From Zygnema circumcarinatum (Eukaryota > Streptophyta > Zygnematophyceae > Zygnematales > Zygnemataceae): a stretch of DNA of 64,000 bases. The position numbers were made by a program, and so were the translations under genes. The notes beneath the pieces are model-generated. The model was not told where the DNA came from. It did no database searches and saw only the letters and a program-made list of their open reading frames with translations. This document shows, piece after piece, positions 1 through 12,145 of this stretch (position 1 is the first letter of the stretch; the number at the start of each line of letters is the position of its first letter). The stretch is taken from assembly GCA_037447605.1 (NCBI GenBank), contig CM074808.1, forward strand, positions 3,336,667 to 3,400,666. The letters run 5' to 3'.

Positions 1-33
1 TCCCTCCCTCCCCTCCCTCCCTCCCTCCCCCAC

Positions 34-3000
34 CTGAACCTCCACGAGCAGCGGCCTCCTCCCCTCCATGACGACTGCCACCGCGGCGGAGGCAGCGCTG
101 CGCCTCTCCCCGAGGAAGAGCGCGCTCGGATTGGCCACCGGAGAGAGGCCGCCCCGCCCCATCTCAAACACGCCCACCTGCGGGAGGGGGGGAGAGAGGG
201 AGGGAGAGAAAGGGAGACAGAGACAGAGGAGGGCGGGAGAGAGAGAGAGAGAAAAGAGAGGGAGAGAGAGTGAGGAAGGGCGAGAGAGAGTTAAGGACAG
301 AGAGAGAGGGGGAAAAAAGTGCATTGAAATCCGGGCAGACCCACATAGTCCTCCTTGCTTCCTCAACCTTGCAGAGGCCATGAGGAGGGGGGAAATTGAG
401 AACAGAAGGAGAGGGAGAGGGAGAAAAATCACCTCATCAGTTGCTCCATACCGATTCTTGATTCCGCGAACAATGCGATGGCTCTGCAGGCGTTCACCCT
501 GCACATTACTCCCCCCTTTCCCCTCATTAACAAAAAAAAAAAAAAAAAAAAAAAGAAACGGAGCCCTAGAGAGGGAGTGGAAAGTCAATGATGATCTATG
601 ATGACAGAGACGTGGCCCTAGCCATCATAGAGTGGGTCTAGCTTGCTTCCATTGCCAATTGTGAAGTTTGGGGTTTAGGGTTTATGGCGGTGCATTGCCT
701 CCATGTACAGCACAACGTCCACGATATGTTCTAACACGCGAGGACCCGCAATTTCACCCGTCTTTGTGACATGGCCGACCTGAAAATGCAGGACAAAAAA
801 AAAAAAAAAACGACAGAAAAAACAGAACAAGACAAAAGCAGCTTGTTGAGGTGGACACGTGACTCGTCTGCAGGGTCTATTAACACTCTCTGTAAAGCAA
901 CCAATCAGATCAAAGCTAAGAATCCTAATCAAAGAGGGTGCGAAAGAGAGGGAGAGAGAGAGAGGGAGAGAGAGGGTTACCAAAAAAATGGATATTCCGC
1001 TCCGTTTCGACGCATGCAATAGTGCTGTGGCGCACTCCCTCACCTGAAAACAGTCCCCGGAAAATGCCAATAAGGGATTTTAACGAAATCGAAAACCAAT
1101 GCTGCAGATAAAAGGAGATAGAAAAGGGTAGTTTCCTGCATTGGACATGGAGTCTGCTCACACCTGACTTGTGCTTCCTGCGCTGCCTGTTGCTTCTGGC
1201 AGGTAAACTGTTTGAATGGAGTCCACTACCACAGCCCGAGGGCCCACTCGTTGGATCCACTCCAAGATGAGCTGGATCAACACAGTTGATTCAAACAAAT
1301 AGTCCTCAAAATTGATCGAAACATCCCTTCCCTTTCCTTTTTTTTTCCTTTGTGATTTTGCATTCTTTCATAGCACTAGTGATACTGTGGTTTGGTCTTT
1401 ACTTTGGTCATGTTGATCTCCCGACAAAAAGGTAGACCTAACACTCTAATCCCAGATCAACTTCACTCTATCAATCTTATTGTCCAATCATCCAAGAATT
1501 AATGACGTCAGATCCTTTTGCCAATGGCCGACTGCCGCAGTGTGAGAAAAAGTCAGTAACCAACCTCCATATTCGTAGCACTGTACAGAAATAGGTCCTC
1601 CGTTTCTATGCCCATCCGTTCCGCTCGATTGGCAACTTGTTCAACACTCTGCATAGCACGCCAAGCGAGCATTCAATTTGGAGTTTCTAGGAAACAATTT
1701 GCACTAAAGAAGAAGAGAAAAATCAAAGAAGCAAACTCTCAGCTTGTTTTCATGACTTGAGATGACAATTCGTTCACATAGCCCTGCTGCTAAACGATAT
1801 ACTCCAAGCACTTTGTTTTACATCAATCTAACAAAAGCCATCTTCCATGCTCATGGCAGTCTAAGTCCTACTTAAAGACCGCTTAAGAACAGCATCCATG
1901 TGGATGTAATGCTTGACCTACCTCCTCTCCCGAAACATAGAGCACAGGTGCAGGACCATCCCCCTCCCCCCCTTCCGCAAGGAGACCTGCAACCTGGAAA
2001 ATAGCAGTGGAAACCCACGTTTTCTTAACAAGCATATACGCATTTGACTTCGACAACATAAAGCTCTTAAACTTGCCGAGTTCTAATCCATCTCTGATTC
2101 CTTGGCAAATTTCCTCATCTCTTCTGTCTTTGAAAGTACTTGTTCATTTCGTTCTATGTGAGGAATTGTGCTTTCATGAGCAACCGTAGCAGCAGGTCTG
2201 TCTGTTTGTGAGTTACCAAGAGGTCAATGGCCTGCCTGAAGGAGAAGTGTGCTCTTGCCCACTCCCGGGTCGCCTCCCACCAAGATGAGAGACCCTAATT
2301 CACAGCCCTCCCACTCCGGGGTCAGAGCACAACACAGAGATTCTAGCCACTATGGTCCACGTTGCATCAAGTAAAGCTTTGCGAGATTCCTATATCTCTC
2401 TCACACTCCCTCTTTCTCTCAGTCGCTCTTAGCCGTTCACTTTTTCTCTCTCCATTCGGAAGGTAGCAATCCTATGGGTTTTTGTAGTGACTGGTGGTGA
2501 GATTGCCCAGAAATGTTACAAAGTGAGTAGTTGTCACTACAAAGGATGCGACTTGCAAACTCTAAAACTCTATGAACACCAAATACGTAAAGTACCGGGA
2601 ACAACGCCGCCTCCAAGAACACGAGACAACTCCTTTCCCCCTTCTCCATTCCTGTACGCACAGCCAAAATTACGTTTTTCTAATGCGATAGTTTCGTAGA
2701 AGTGGTCCATGCATGGAGTTCAACACCGGTACTTGCGCTCATACTCAGATGTCCTTCAGTATGTTTACTACATTTCAAGAATATAGACAGAAAGTAGCAC
2801 CAGGACTTCCAACACTGGCCAGGTGAAGCTGGAAGGCAAAATGACGCAACACCTCCTCCCCCTACAGTGTGCCAAATTCGGATTGCAGCCTCGCCTGCAG
2901 AAGTTGTCTCTCATTCACGTAAAAAAAAAAACGACACTGGCTTTAACTTCATAATTTTCCCCCCTAGATCTTTTTAAGTCCATATGAAAATGTCTCGGAG

Positions 3001-3807
3001 CCTATATAGTGCATTTAGAAATACTCACAATATCATTCGTGAACTCCTCAATCTGGGACTTGACCGGATTTCCGCCAGCCTTTGGGGGCCTCCTTGTGCA
3101 TCCTCAACCCATGATCCCTTTGTTGCGCTTGAACGTAGTATGCTGTTTAAGTCACCCTCCTCTTTTCCAGCGGAATTCCCTTCAGTTCTCTTAGTCCTGC
3201 TCTTTACAGCACTCATACTGTCCACCGCTCTAGCAGCAGCCCCCCCACCTTTAGAACTTCCACTCGCTCCCGACTCCGCTGGCAAATAGAGCTGCTTCAG
3301 GGTATTATACGCTCCACATTCTTTGCACTCTCCCCACCACTGGGGAAACCCTTCACCGCATTCTTGACAAACATAAATTTTCTTTACTTTGCCCTTACTT
3401 CCAGCTGCGCTGCTAGCGTAAACCTTAAACACTCTACTACATGCAGATTTTCTCACCGAAGGAGCTTGAAAGGCACTCCCAGCTTCAAGACCGTTCCAAG
3501 AGCCTATCCCTGCTGACGGCTGCGGCAAGAAAGCCGTCCAAAGCTGGCTCTTCGCAGCTCCAAAATGGGGATTCATTGCCTTCACTAAAGTTTGAGAGCT
3601 TCTAAGGTAACACAATTTCTGTGAGATGTTGCAGAAAAAGGTAGAGATACATCTGTCAGAACGACTTCTTCCTGCTTGCAATCGTCCACATTGCCGGCTC
3701 GGCAGATTTACGAAACAAGCGTTGTGCGTTTTTCTCTGAAATGAGAAAGGGAAAGAGAGTCCCCTGATTCTGCTTCTCTGCCAATAGCCTTCTAATACTT
3801 TCAACAT
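34..3807 (-). CDS. radA: RadA/Sms DNA repair protein, plastid-type, 3' end beyond window
   Basis: RecA-superfamily branch-migration ATPase of recombination and repair. Ten exons join in phase: 3807-3029, 2651-2596, 2294-2236, 1993-1922, 1648-1565, 1271-1164, 1043-981, 779-699, 498-433, 177-34, giving 504 residues; the Lon-like C-terminus lies left of the window. Residues 1 to about 130 look like an organelle transit peptide. A four-cysteine zinc finger (CQEC 147-150, CKEC 161-164) is followed by VLGGGVVPG, Walker [11 protein letters not shown] (about 285-294), a VDSIQTVY Walker B strand, [17 protein letters not shown] and the RadA motif KNRYG (448-452; usually KNRFG). Introns 3 (after 2236) and 8 (after 699) have GC donors, required because no GT donor keeps the frame. 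The ATG at 3807 is the first in frame; an ATG near residue 78 is an alternative start. Family assignment is secure; targeting is inferred. Confidence 0.93.
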
Positions 3808-5190
3808 AGCAACAAGAGAGAGGTTTAAACCTCGTGCCTCCTTCGAAAAGCACTTAACATTCTGTCCGCAAGGTATAAGCAAAAAACAAAGCGTAAAGAA
3901 TGGGGACTGTGGAGCTGGAGATCATTCAGAATACACAATGCATTGTGTTTTCTGGCATGCGCTGAAGAAAAGCAAAGAAGGCTTTTTTACTGATGGTCTA
4001 TGGGGTTGCAAACTTAATGACGTCAGCCCTAAATCTTTGATCGCCTGTGGCTGTCCGTCACTCGTTTCCCTCCCATTGTTGTCACATTCGAAAAAGATGC
4101 TGACGTCAGTTGTTGCTTCTGCCAGAAATTACTGCAGTGTACTGATGATGTGATTGAACTTTGGTTGTTGACTCTTCAACGCCATGGTCGGTTTGACAAA
4201 GAATGCTTAGGTTGCAGAAGTTCTATCATCACTGTTGTCATTTGTTCTGGCGCTGTCTTTCTGGATACAGTATCCTTTTCTTCTGACAGTGAACGCGTAG
4301 TCGACGCAGCACTCAAGTTGTTGCATGGTTGGAACTCCTCTCTATGTTTTCACATGCTGCTCTGCGATGAATTCGCAATGTTCACTTGCTGTTGCTGTGC
4401 ACAAGCTTAAAGTTTTCAATCGATCTCAACTTGCAGCTGACGATGACGAGATCACAGCTCATTTTGGTGGTAAGAAACAACACAACTTTGACTGATTACG
4501 GGCTTTGGATCAAACTTTCCATATTGTAATGTTCCTGATGTCGTAAACCAGGCCAAGCGAGCGTCAGGAGTTCGTTAAAGATGTGTGACCGAGTCTTCGG
4601 CAGCATAGTCTAACCCATTTTTGTCGAAGTCAGAAGCCTTGAGGGATAAGCATGAGGATCAGAACATAATGTAAATGAAGATGATGGGGAAGAAGCAGAG
4701 ACAGAACCAAACCAACAGATAAGAAGAATCAAACATCCGCACTGCTATATTGGCTTAGACCGCTTCGTAATGAGAAGCCAAGAATAGGTACAATTTAACA
4801 CAACCGTCTAAGCGCTCTAAATAAAATTCACAACACAAGAAAAAAAACATACAGTAAAAGCGCATTTGGTGCTTTTTTCTGTGCTCTCCACTTCACTAAG
4901 AAACTTCTTTCTTACTCCTAAATGTAGAGCCTGCTGAACCGGAACCTAAAAACCCTAAAATCCCTCTCTTAAGTACAATTGAACCTCTCACAGGGCCATA
5001 ATGTCATTTCCTCAATTCAGCCCTCTATTTTGCAGTGCTCCCGAAAAAGAAAAGCGCCTTCTGCGATACTCGAATATGAAAGCGTTAGACTCCCTGTCAG
5101 GTAAGTCTTGCAATGATTTTGGATTTTTTAGGGTTTTTAGGTACTCTTGCAGGTCTGCGACAGTTCGCTCAAAACTTCAACGGGCCTCCA
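3808..5190. other. Intergenic spacer between RadA and kinase
   Basis: Holds the upstream region of the minus-strand RadA gene and the 3' flank of the kinase gene. Open frames of 60-90 codons occur but none shows a recognisable domain, consistent splice structure or biased composition. No RNA gene seen. Confidence 0.5.
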
Positions 5191-8100
5191 TCATCCATTG
5201 ATCCATGGGTGAGCTGCATCATGACGATTAGCAATGGGACGCATGTCAAAAAAAAAAAAAAGGAGTGAAGAATTCATACTGAGTGGAAGCGAATGGAGAG
5301 TTAAACTGGGAAGAGAGGATAGGAACAAATGAGAAGTGGAAGAGAGAACTTTTTTTTTCTTCTCAAGGGGGACGACGGGAAAGGACGAGAAAAACAAGAG
5401 GGGAAAAGAGAGAGCAAGTGGAGGAGCGATAAGGCAGCAAATTCAGCTACAATGCAGAGAGCAGATAGATGGAGCTTCCTTCTCCGGCTATTCCCTTTCT
5501 ATCTTTACCTCCTTTCCTCCACCCTCTTCTCCTTTTCCGTCCCCTTCCCCCATCTTCCCGCCTCTCCCTCCTCCCCATATCCCATCCTGCCCCGTCCTCA
5601 CTCACCCTCTCTTCTCTCCCCCCCCTTTTCTCCCTCTCTTGTCTGACCCTCCCCCCTCCTCTCCTTCAACCTGCGCCCCCCCTCCCCCCCCTCTTTCCCC
5701 CCTTCCTTCCGCGACCCTCTTCCTACCTCGGTCCTCCCCTCCCCCTCCCTCCTTGCTCACCCAAAATCTCCTTCGGTGTGATGCGCTGCTGCGGGTCGAG
5801 TGTGAGCATTCGCCGCACGAGATTCTTCGCGGGAGGCGAGATGCTCTCCCACACTCCCCCCGCGAGCTCGAGCGGTCGACTCCTCATCAGCTCCAACGCG
5901 CCGTCGTTTTGGTTGATCGCCCAAAAGGGCGGCCCTCCTGTAAGCAGCGCGAACAGCACCACTCCCGCACTCCACACATCGCCCTGCGGACCATATCTCC
6001 CCTCCAACACCTCGGGGGCGAGGTAGTTCGGAGTACCCACCACATCCGTCAATGGCATGCCTGCCATGGCGGCAACCATCCAAACCCTCAAAACCCATCA
6101 GGTAACGAAATGGGAGCGAAAAACCTCTCTCACTTCTTTTTTTCAAAGTTTTGACCCTTTCAGAGTCTCCCTTGTGGAGGGTGGAGGAGAGGGTCTGAAT
6201 ATGGGAACGAACCTTGCTTGAAGAAGACGGCGACGCCGAAGTCGATGAGTTTGATGGTGACGTCATCGTCCGCGGTGGCGAGCAGGATGTTCTCGGGCTT
6301 GACGTCACGGTGCATGACCCCCAGCGCGTGGCAGCGCTGCAGCGCGCCCGCGAGTGTCCGTACGACGGTCGCGGCCTTCCCCTCCGAGTAGCGCCGCTTC
6401 GCGCGGATGCGATCGAACAGTTCGCCGCCCTCGCACAGCTCCATCACGAGGTGCACGTGCTGGGAGGGGGGAAGAGGGAGGAAAGGGGGGAGGGGGGAGG
6501 GATGAGGAGGGGGGAGGGGGGAGGGGGGAGGGGGGATGAGGGATGGGAGGGATGAGGGATGGGAAGAGGGTGGGAGGAGGGGGGAGGGATGAGGGGGGGG
6601 GGAGGGATGAGGATGAGGATGAGGATGAGGGATGAGGATGAGGATGAGGGAGGAGGGGGAGGGGGTACGGGGTAGGGGGAGTGGGGGAGGGGGAGGGGGA
6701 GGGGGTTAGGGAGAGGGGGGAAGGAAGAGGGGGGAAGGAAGAGGGGGGGGGAGGGTGGGGAGGGGAAAAAGGGAGAGGGAAGGGGAGGGAGTGAGGGGGA
6801 AAGGGAGGGAGGGAGGAAGAGAAGGGAGGAAGGGAGGGCGAGTGGGGAGGGACAAGGTTGAGCAAAAGAACAAAGGACATAAGCGTTGTCAAGAGTCAGC
6901 AAGGAGGCAACGGTGGAGGACTCTCCCCCTCCCCTCTCCCCCCTACTTCCCCCTCTCTCTCCCTCTCCCTTTCCCTCCACCAACCTGAGAGTCTTCAAAG
7001 GTGTCTCGCAGCTGCACGACATGCGGGTGCCCGTGCAGGAGCTCCATCACAGTCACCTCTGTGCGCACATCCTCAATGTCCTGCCACCTCTGAAGGGCCC
7101 GAACCAATCCGAACCAAAAAAAGGATCACATAGTGGTAAACAAGCAAACATAAAACTCAAATACTTCAAAGTCTTTAAACCACTGAATAAACCACATGCG
7201 AACAACAATCACCCATAAGAAGAAAAAATGATCTTTGCCCTCACCTGCAGCCGCGCCTTACTGATGGACTTGCATGCAAGCCTCTCTCCCGAACTCCGAC
7301 TAACGCATATCCGAATCACTCCAAACCTCCCTCTCCCGAGCTCCTCCGACCCATTCAAAGCGTACTTCTCCCTCACATCCGCGAGAGGCCTCTTCAACAC
7401 ATTAATAGACTGAACAAAGTTTTTGGAATCTGCTTTCCCCCACGAGCCCTTAGCCGCAGCCGCCATGGCTGCCGCCTGCACCAACGCATGCAGGTCAGGT
7501 GCCTCCTTCTTCCCCACCGACCTCATGTCGGAGCTTTTCCTCCTATGATGCGTCCCTTTCTCTCCCTCCTCCCCACCACTCCTCCCTGCACTCTCTCCCA
7601 CCGTTTTCCCTCCCCTCTGCTCCCAATGTTCCCCCATTTCCTGGCACTGCGGCCGACTGCCCCTCAGAGACCCATTTGCGCTTTTCGTCCCCTCTCTGCT
7701 GCTCAACATTTCCAGGCTTCTCCTCCTATCTTTTGCCGATTTTTGGGGTTTTAGAACCTTGTGAGGACCCTCGGAAGAGAGAAGCTCAACGCTTCCCCTC
7801 CTTTGATGGCGAGGGCGAGCAGCAGCGCTCATTTGCTGAACCCAAGACCTCTCCGCCTTTATCTCCTCATGATGTTGGTGACTCATAAGAGCAGCTGCAG
7901 CAGCAGCACCCGAGGTCCTCCTCCCAGAGCTCGAGGGGTCTCTCTCGACCACTCTCTCCCTCTCCCTCTCCCTGTCGTATTGTTGTTCCCTGTCTCTCTC
8001 TCCCTCTCTCCCCCTCTCTCTCTCTCTCTCACTATGCTGCTGCTGCTGCTTCAAAGCCTGCTCAAACGCATTCTGGCCATGTCTGCTCATTTTCTCTGCC

Positions 8101-9401
8101 GATTCGTTTCCCGCGTGCTTCAGATTAGAAGGTGAACGCGTTCCCACGGAAATGGAATCAGGGCTTCCCCCCAAAGCGCGAGGGTCGAACTCCGAAGCTT
8201 GGGGGGAGTAAAGCATATGATTAATATCAGCCGACCGAGTTCGAGTAAGAAGAGAATTTTTCTTAGGCTCTACCGATTTTTCTCGTTCCATTCTTTCACT
8301 TCGCCTGAGTGCCCAGTCCTCGGGTGCCCAAAGCTGCTTGTCCGGCTTAGAGTCAGGTTCTCCCTCTCCCTCTCCCTCCATCTCCACACTCCGCCGTCTC
8401 CCTCTCTCCCTCTCCCTCTCTCTCTCCCGCAGCCTCTCCCCTCCCTCCCCACCACTCCCAACTTCCACCGACCTCCGCCGCCCTGCCGCCACGCGCTGAC
8501 TGAATCCGTATTCCTCGTCCGAAATGGCGACTTCCTTGACTTGCTTGACTTCCTTGACTTGGTCGACTTTTCGGACTTGGTTGACCACTTCCGAGCGGCT
8601 ATAGTCCCTGAGCGGGGAGGAGTGCTGCAGCTGCGCGACGGAGCTCGTGGTTCTCCGCAGCCCTGAACCCTGAAGCTGCCTCGCCGGCGATTTGCCGCCT
8701 GCCCCATTCCTAGAATTCTTAGCTTTTTTTGGGTTTTTCGAATTGGCAGACGCCGGAAGGGAGGGCCTAAAGCGTCTGGAAGCGTTTTCTTCTCCGAGTT
8801 CAGAGGCAAAGGTACAGTCAGCATCGCTGTCTGACGTGTATGTAGTCGACGAATCCTTGCGTGACAGCTGTCCCTCCCATCCCGGCGAGTCCGACCAGCT
8901 GCACTCCCTCCTCCCTCCCTCTCCCCCTCCCTCTCTCCCTCCCTCCCAGAGACTGGGATGCTGCCTCTGAGGAGACTCCTTCCAAGCTCCGAACTCTTCT
9001 GGAAGCTTCTTCTTCTGCTTCTCCTCATCGCCCACTCTGCCGCCGCTCGCCAGCTGCCGCACCCTCATTGGCCGATCCTCATCATCCAACGGCGGAGCCG
9101 CCACGGATCCGACGGCTGCCATCGTCCGGAAGGGTTCCAGAAGCTCCGAAAGGTCCGCCCTCCGCTCGTCCACAGAGCGCCGCCGCGCGGAGGACGAGGA
9201 GGAGGGGGCGGTGGGGCCCACCTCCACCGACCTACGGCGGGGCCTACTAGGCTGCTGGAGGGGCTGCTCCTCGCGACACGTGGCAGCTGATGTGGCGCGG
9301 TCGGGTGACGTGGCAGTTGAGGTGAGGGCGGAGGAGGCGACGGCGGGGTCCGCTCGCTTGCTTTTCCACCCCTTGAAGAGACTCTTCATGGTCACGCCCA
9401 T
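5191..9401 (-). CDS. CAMK-like Ser/Thr protein kinase with long N-terminal extension
   Basis: Five exons join in phase: 9401-7245, 7089-6985, 6459-6213, 6060-5761, 5213-5191, giving 943 residues. Residues 1-680 are low complexity (Arg/Glu/Ser rich, Gln and Ala runs). The kinase domain runs from about 680 to 943: glycine loop GRGRFG (690), ACK lysine 711, MELCEGGELFDRI, catalytic HRDVKPEN (Asp 806), DFG (827-829), GTPNYLAPE, DVWSAGVVL, and the closing AHPWI. It resembles CDPK and PEP-carboxylase-kinase catalytic domains but stops directly after HPWING, with no autoinhibitory helix or EF-hands. The N-terminal part has six Arg-Arg-x-Ser-Val/Leu-Glu/Asp motifs (Ser 58, 76, 311, 338, 537, 562), possible basophilic phosphosites. 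The last exon codes only seven residues plus stop. ATG at 9389 is an alternative start. Substrate unknown. Confidence 0.88.
6461..6860. repeat. G-rich simple-sequence tract in kinase intron 2
   Basis: The plus strand is a long GGGGA/GGGATGAGG-type run with many G runs of three or more. It lies between kinase exons 2 and 3, so the transcribed minus-sense intron is C/T rich with a very long pyrimidine stretch before the exon 3 acceptor. Confidence 0.8.
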
Positions 9402-10030
9402 CTCTCTCTCTCCCCCTCTCGCTCTCTCTCCCTCTCCCTCTCTCTCCCTCTCCCTCTCTCTGCTCTCCTCTCCCGTCCACTTCCACTCGCCCTCTCTTCT
9501 CCCTTTCAGCTCACACTACGCCACATTAGAGAATGTCATCGTTCCAACACGCCTCTCTCTCTCTCTCTAAACCCCTCTCCCTCTCTCTCCTTGTCTCTAT
9601 CTCTTCCCCTATTTCCTCTCCGTCCTCTCCTTCACTCTCTCCTGTTACTCTCCCTTTCGTATGTCACTCTATCTCAGTCTCTCCCTCTGTCCTATCTCCT
9701 TCCCTCTATTCTCTCTCCCCCTCCCCTCTCTCCCTCTCTCTCCTTTAACTCTCCCTCTCCTCTGTCTCCCACCCTCCCTCCCCCCTCTCTCCCCCTCTCC
9801 TCACTCTCCCCCTGGCTCCATTGTCACTCTCACTCTCTCTCTCTTTTCCTCCCTCTCCTTTTCTCGCCTCTCTCTTCTCTCCTCTGTACGTAGTCTCCTC
9901 CCACTCTCTCCCTCTCCCTCCCTCCCCGCTCAGTCACCTCCCTCCCTCCCTACTTCCTTCCCTCCCGCTCTCTCCCTCCCTCTCTCCCTCCCTCTCTCCC
10001 TCCCTCTCTCCCTCCCTCTCCCGCTCCCAC
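9402..10030. repeat. CT-rich low-complexity DNA upstream of kinase start
   Basis: Nearly continuous CTCTC/CCCTC runs directly upstream of the kinase ATG (GA-rich in the sense of the gene). Overlapping Ser/Leu/Pro-rich open frames on both strands are artefacts of the composition. It may belong to the 5' UTR or promoter, but no TATA element was seen. Confidence 0.75.
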
Positions 10031-11150
10031 ACGGCGAGTGGCCCCCTCCCTCCCCCTCGCGTGCGTGTCGGCGCATTCATGGTCCAGGCGGGCCCCTCAG
10101 GCGCCGCCGTTTGTCGTTTTCGCAGCCTCCCGTGCCACCTCACTCCTCCGCGCGCGGTCGCTCTTGTCGCTTTAGGCCCCCGTTACGCGCGTGCCGGTGC
10201 CGCCCCGCCAGCTGGCGTCCCCTGGCGTGATTACTCGTCAAACGGCCGTAACGCCGAGAAATGTCGGTGGGTTGTCCTTTTCTCGATCCAAGATATTTGT
10301 CGTATCTCAACTGCCGCGTCGGATCTTCCCGCCAGCTCATCGCGCTGAGCAACTTCCACCGCCGTATCTAAAACGGGCCGTTTTCATTGGTCTATACCTG
10401 TACGTAGATTTTTTGGAGATCTTTACAAGCCATGTCACCTGCTAATTTTTTTGTCGTTTAGCCAAGGATTCGTTTGTTTGATAGTCCTTCAAATTCTTGT
10501 ATTTTTTCTAAAAGGTAAATTAACAATTCACTCGACCACCTCGAATCAGTTCATTTTCAGAGGTCAAGTATCCGTCGCTAAAAATTCTCTTATATTGTCG
10601 TTTTTACGTGGCCGTACTCTATTTTGGACGAGGTGGCGTCAGCGGCGTCAGAGCCAGTCTCAAAATATACGGATGGTTTGCCCCTGGAAACCTCCACGTC
10701 ATCGGTTTGTTGTACGGACAAATCTGGGCAGCCTCGTGTCGCAGACCCTAACAACCAAATCTCAACGTCCAATCAAAATCGGTCTACAGATTTCATAGGT
10801 CCCTATAAAGTCCTTTTCCCATACGGAATCGTATGGACCGTACAATATGGTACGGTACGGACGGCACAAGCGTACGGCGCGATGCAAACGGAAGGGGACC
10901 GGCCCTGGGAGGTGGACCGAATGGTTTTAAAGTCAACACGTGTTCTATGTACATGAACGGTTCCAGGTCGCCGTTGCGAGTTCCATGCCCATTCAGCGTT
11001 TTATCCTTACAATAAAACGTTTTATCCTTACTGTCTCAGAGCATGGGTGAATAGGCCAAGGGGAGACATCCCCTGGGGCGTCTCTATGTGGTGGCAGGCC
11101 ATGCAATGTGGCGGAAGGTGATGGAGCGGTCCTAGACTAATGCCATGCCC
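10031..11150. other. Intergenic, GC-rich then CGTACG-motif-rich
   Basis: 10020-10350 is GC-rich, with no recognisable coding frame. 10830-10885 holds a cluster of GTACGG/CGTACG motifs that recur elsewhere in the window. No gene recognised. Confidence 0.5.
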
Positions 11151-11309
11151 CATCACATCACATCACATCACATCACATCACATCACATCACATCACATCA
11201 CATCACATCACATCACATCACATCACATCACATCACATCACATCACATCACATCACATCACATCACATCACATCACATCACATCACATCACATCACATCA
11301 CATCACATC
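11151..11309. repeat. (CATCA)n pentanucleotide array
   Basis: About 32 uninterrupted copies of the five-base unit CATCA. Apparent His-Ile-Thr-Ser frames here are artefacts of the repeat. Confidence 0.97.
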
Positions 11310-12145
11310 GCCGAGAAGTCATCCGATTCAACATTGATATGTTTTGCATGTCGGTTCATGGCCAGCTTTTTCCTACGACCCCCGGAAAGCAGTTCATCGC
11401 GAGCATCATAGTGGACGGCGAGTGCAAGCCAACACTCACAGGGCAGGAACCAAACGACTCACAAGAAGTCAAAACAACGTATGGGCATTGAGCACAGGTT
11501 CCCTCCGTTCAAGTACTTGTTGAACCGTGCGATGTCGGTGGTTATTTCTCTAGATGAAGTACAGAAGAGATAAGAGCACTTGCCGAGCCCCAACTTGAAC
11601 TGCGCAGACCGACCCCACAACACACAAGTGCTGCTGCTCACTGCTGCCAAGATGATGATACGCGTCAGCATTTGGCCACCATCCAGCCCCCCCCACCATA
11701 TAAATAGCCGCACAGGCCTGCCCTCAGACCCCCCTCGCTCGCCGCCTCCTTCCACAACCCATCGTCCGCCTCCAATCGGGCCCTCCCTCGTCCCTGGTCG
11801 GAGTCCGTCAACGGTAGGAGAGCCTCTTATTTGCCGCGAATACACGAAAAAAAAAAATTCAATATCAAATTCGCAATTTCGCCAACCAAAAAATTGCTCC
11901 GCACGGCCTGCGAACCGTCAGCTCCATCCATTTATTTGCACATTTCCCTTCTGCGTGGGAATGCAGCTTTGCTGTTGAAACTATGTTCCTGCCCGACCTT
12001 CAAAATGTTCGTTATTTTGAGGGCCCATCCTCCTCCAACTCCATCCTCTCTTGCTGTAACAGTTTCCCAGCTTTCCAGACAGAACTGTAACAGAGACTAC
12101 ATGGAACCCTAATTCTCAGTTGCTTCTCAGTTCCCTTTCCGTCCG
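11310..12145. other. Intergenic 3' flank of receptor kinase
   Basis: No gene recognised. An ATATAAATAG box-like sequence sits near 11697 on the plus strand after a C-rich run, but no convincing coding exon follows it. Short open frames lack recognisable domains. Confidence 0.45.

Noticed and set aside
5074-5210. Plus-strand two-exon gene (ATG at 5076, GTAAGT donor, TTGCAG acceptor, GTGAGC donor)
   Set aside because: Its second part is antisense to the last kinase exon, whose AHPWING fits phase and family; no further plus-strand exon or domain was found.
9211-10348. Several Ser/Leu/Pro-rich frames of 100-190 codons
   Set aside because: Product of CT-rich low-complexity DNA upstream of the kinase; overlapping in all frames.
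11140-11411. His-Ile-Thr-Ser repeat protein
   Set aside because: Pure translation of the (CATCA)n microsatellite.
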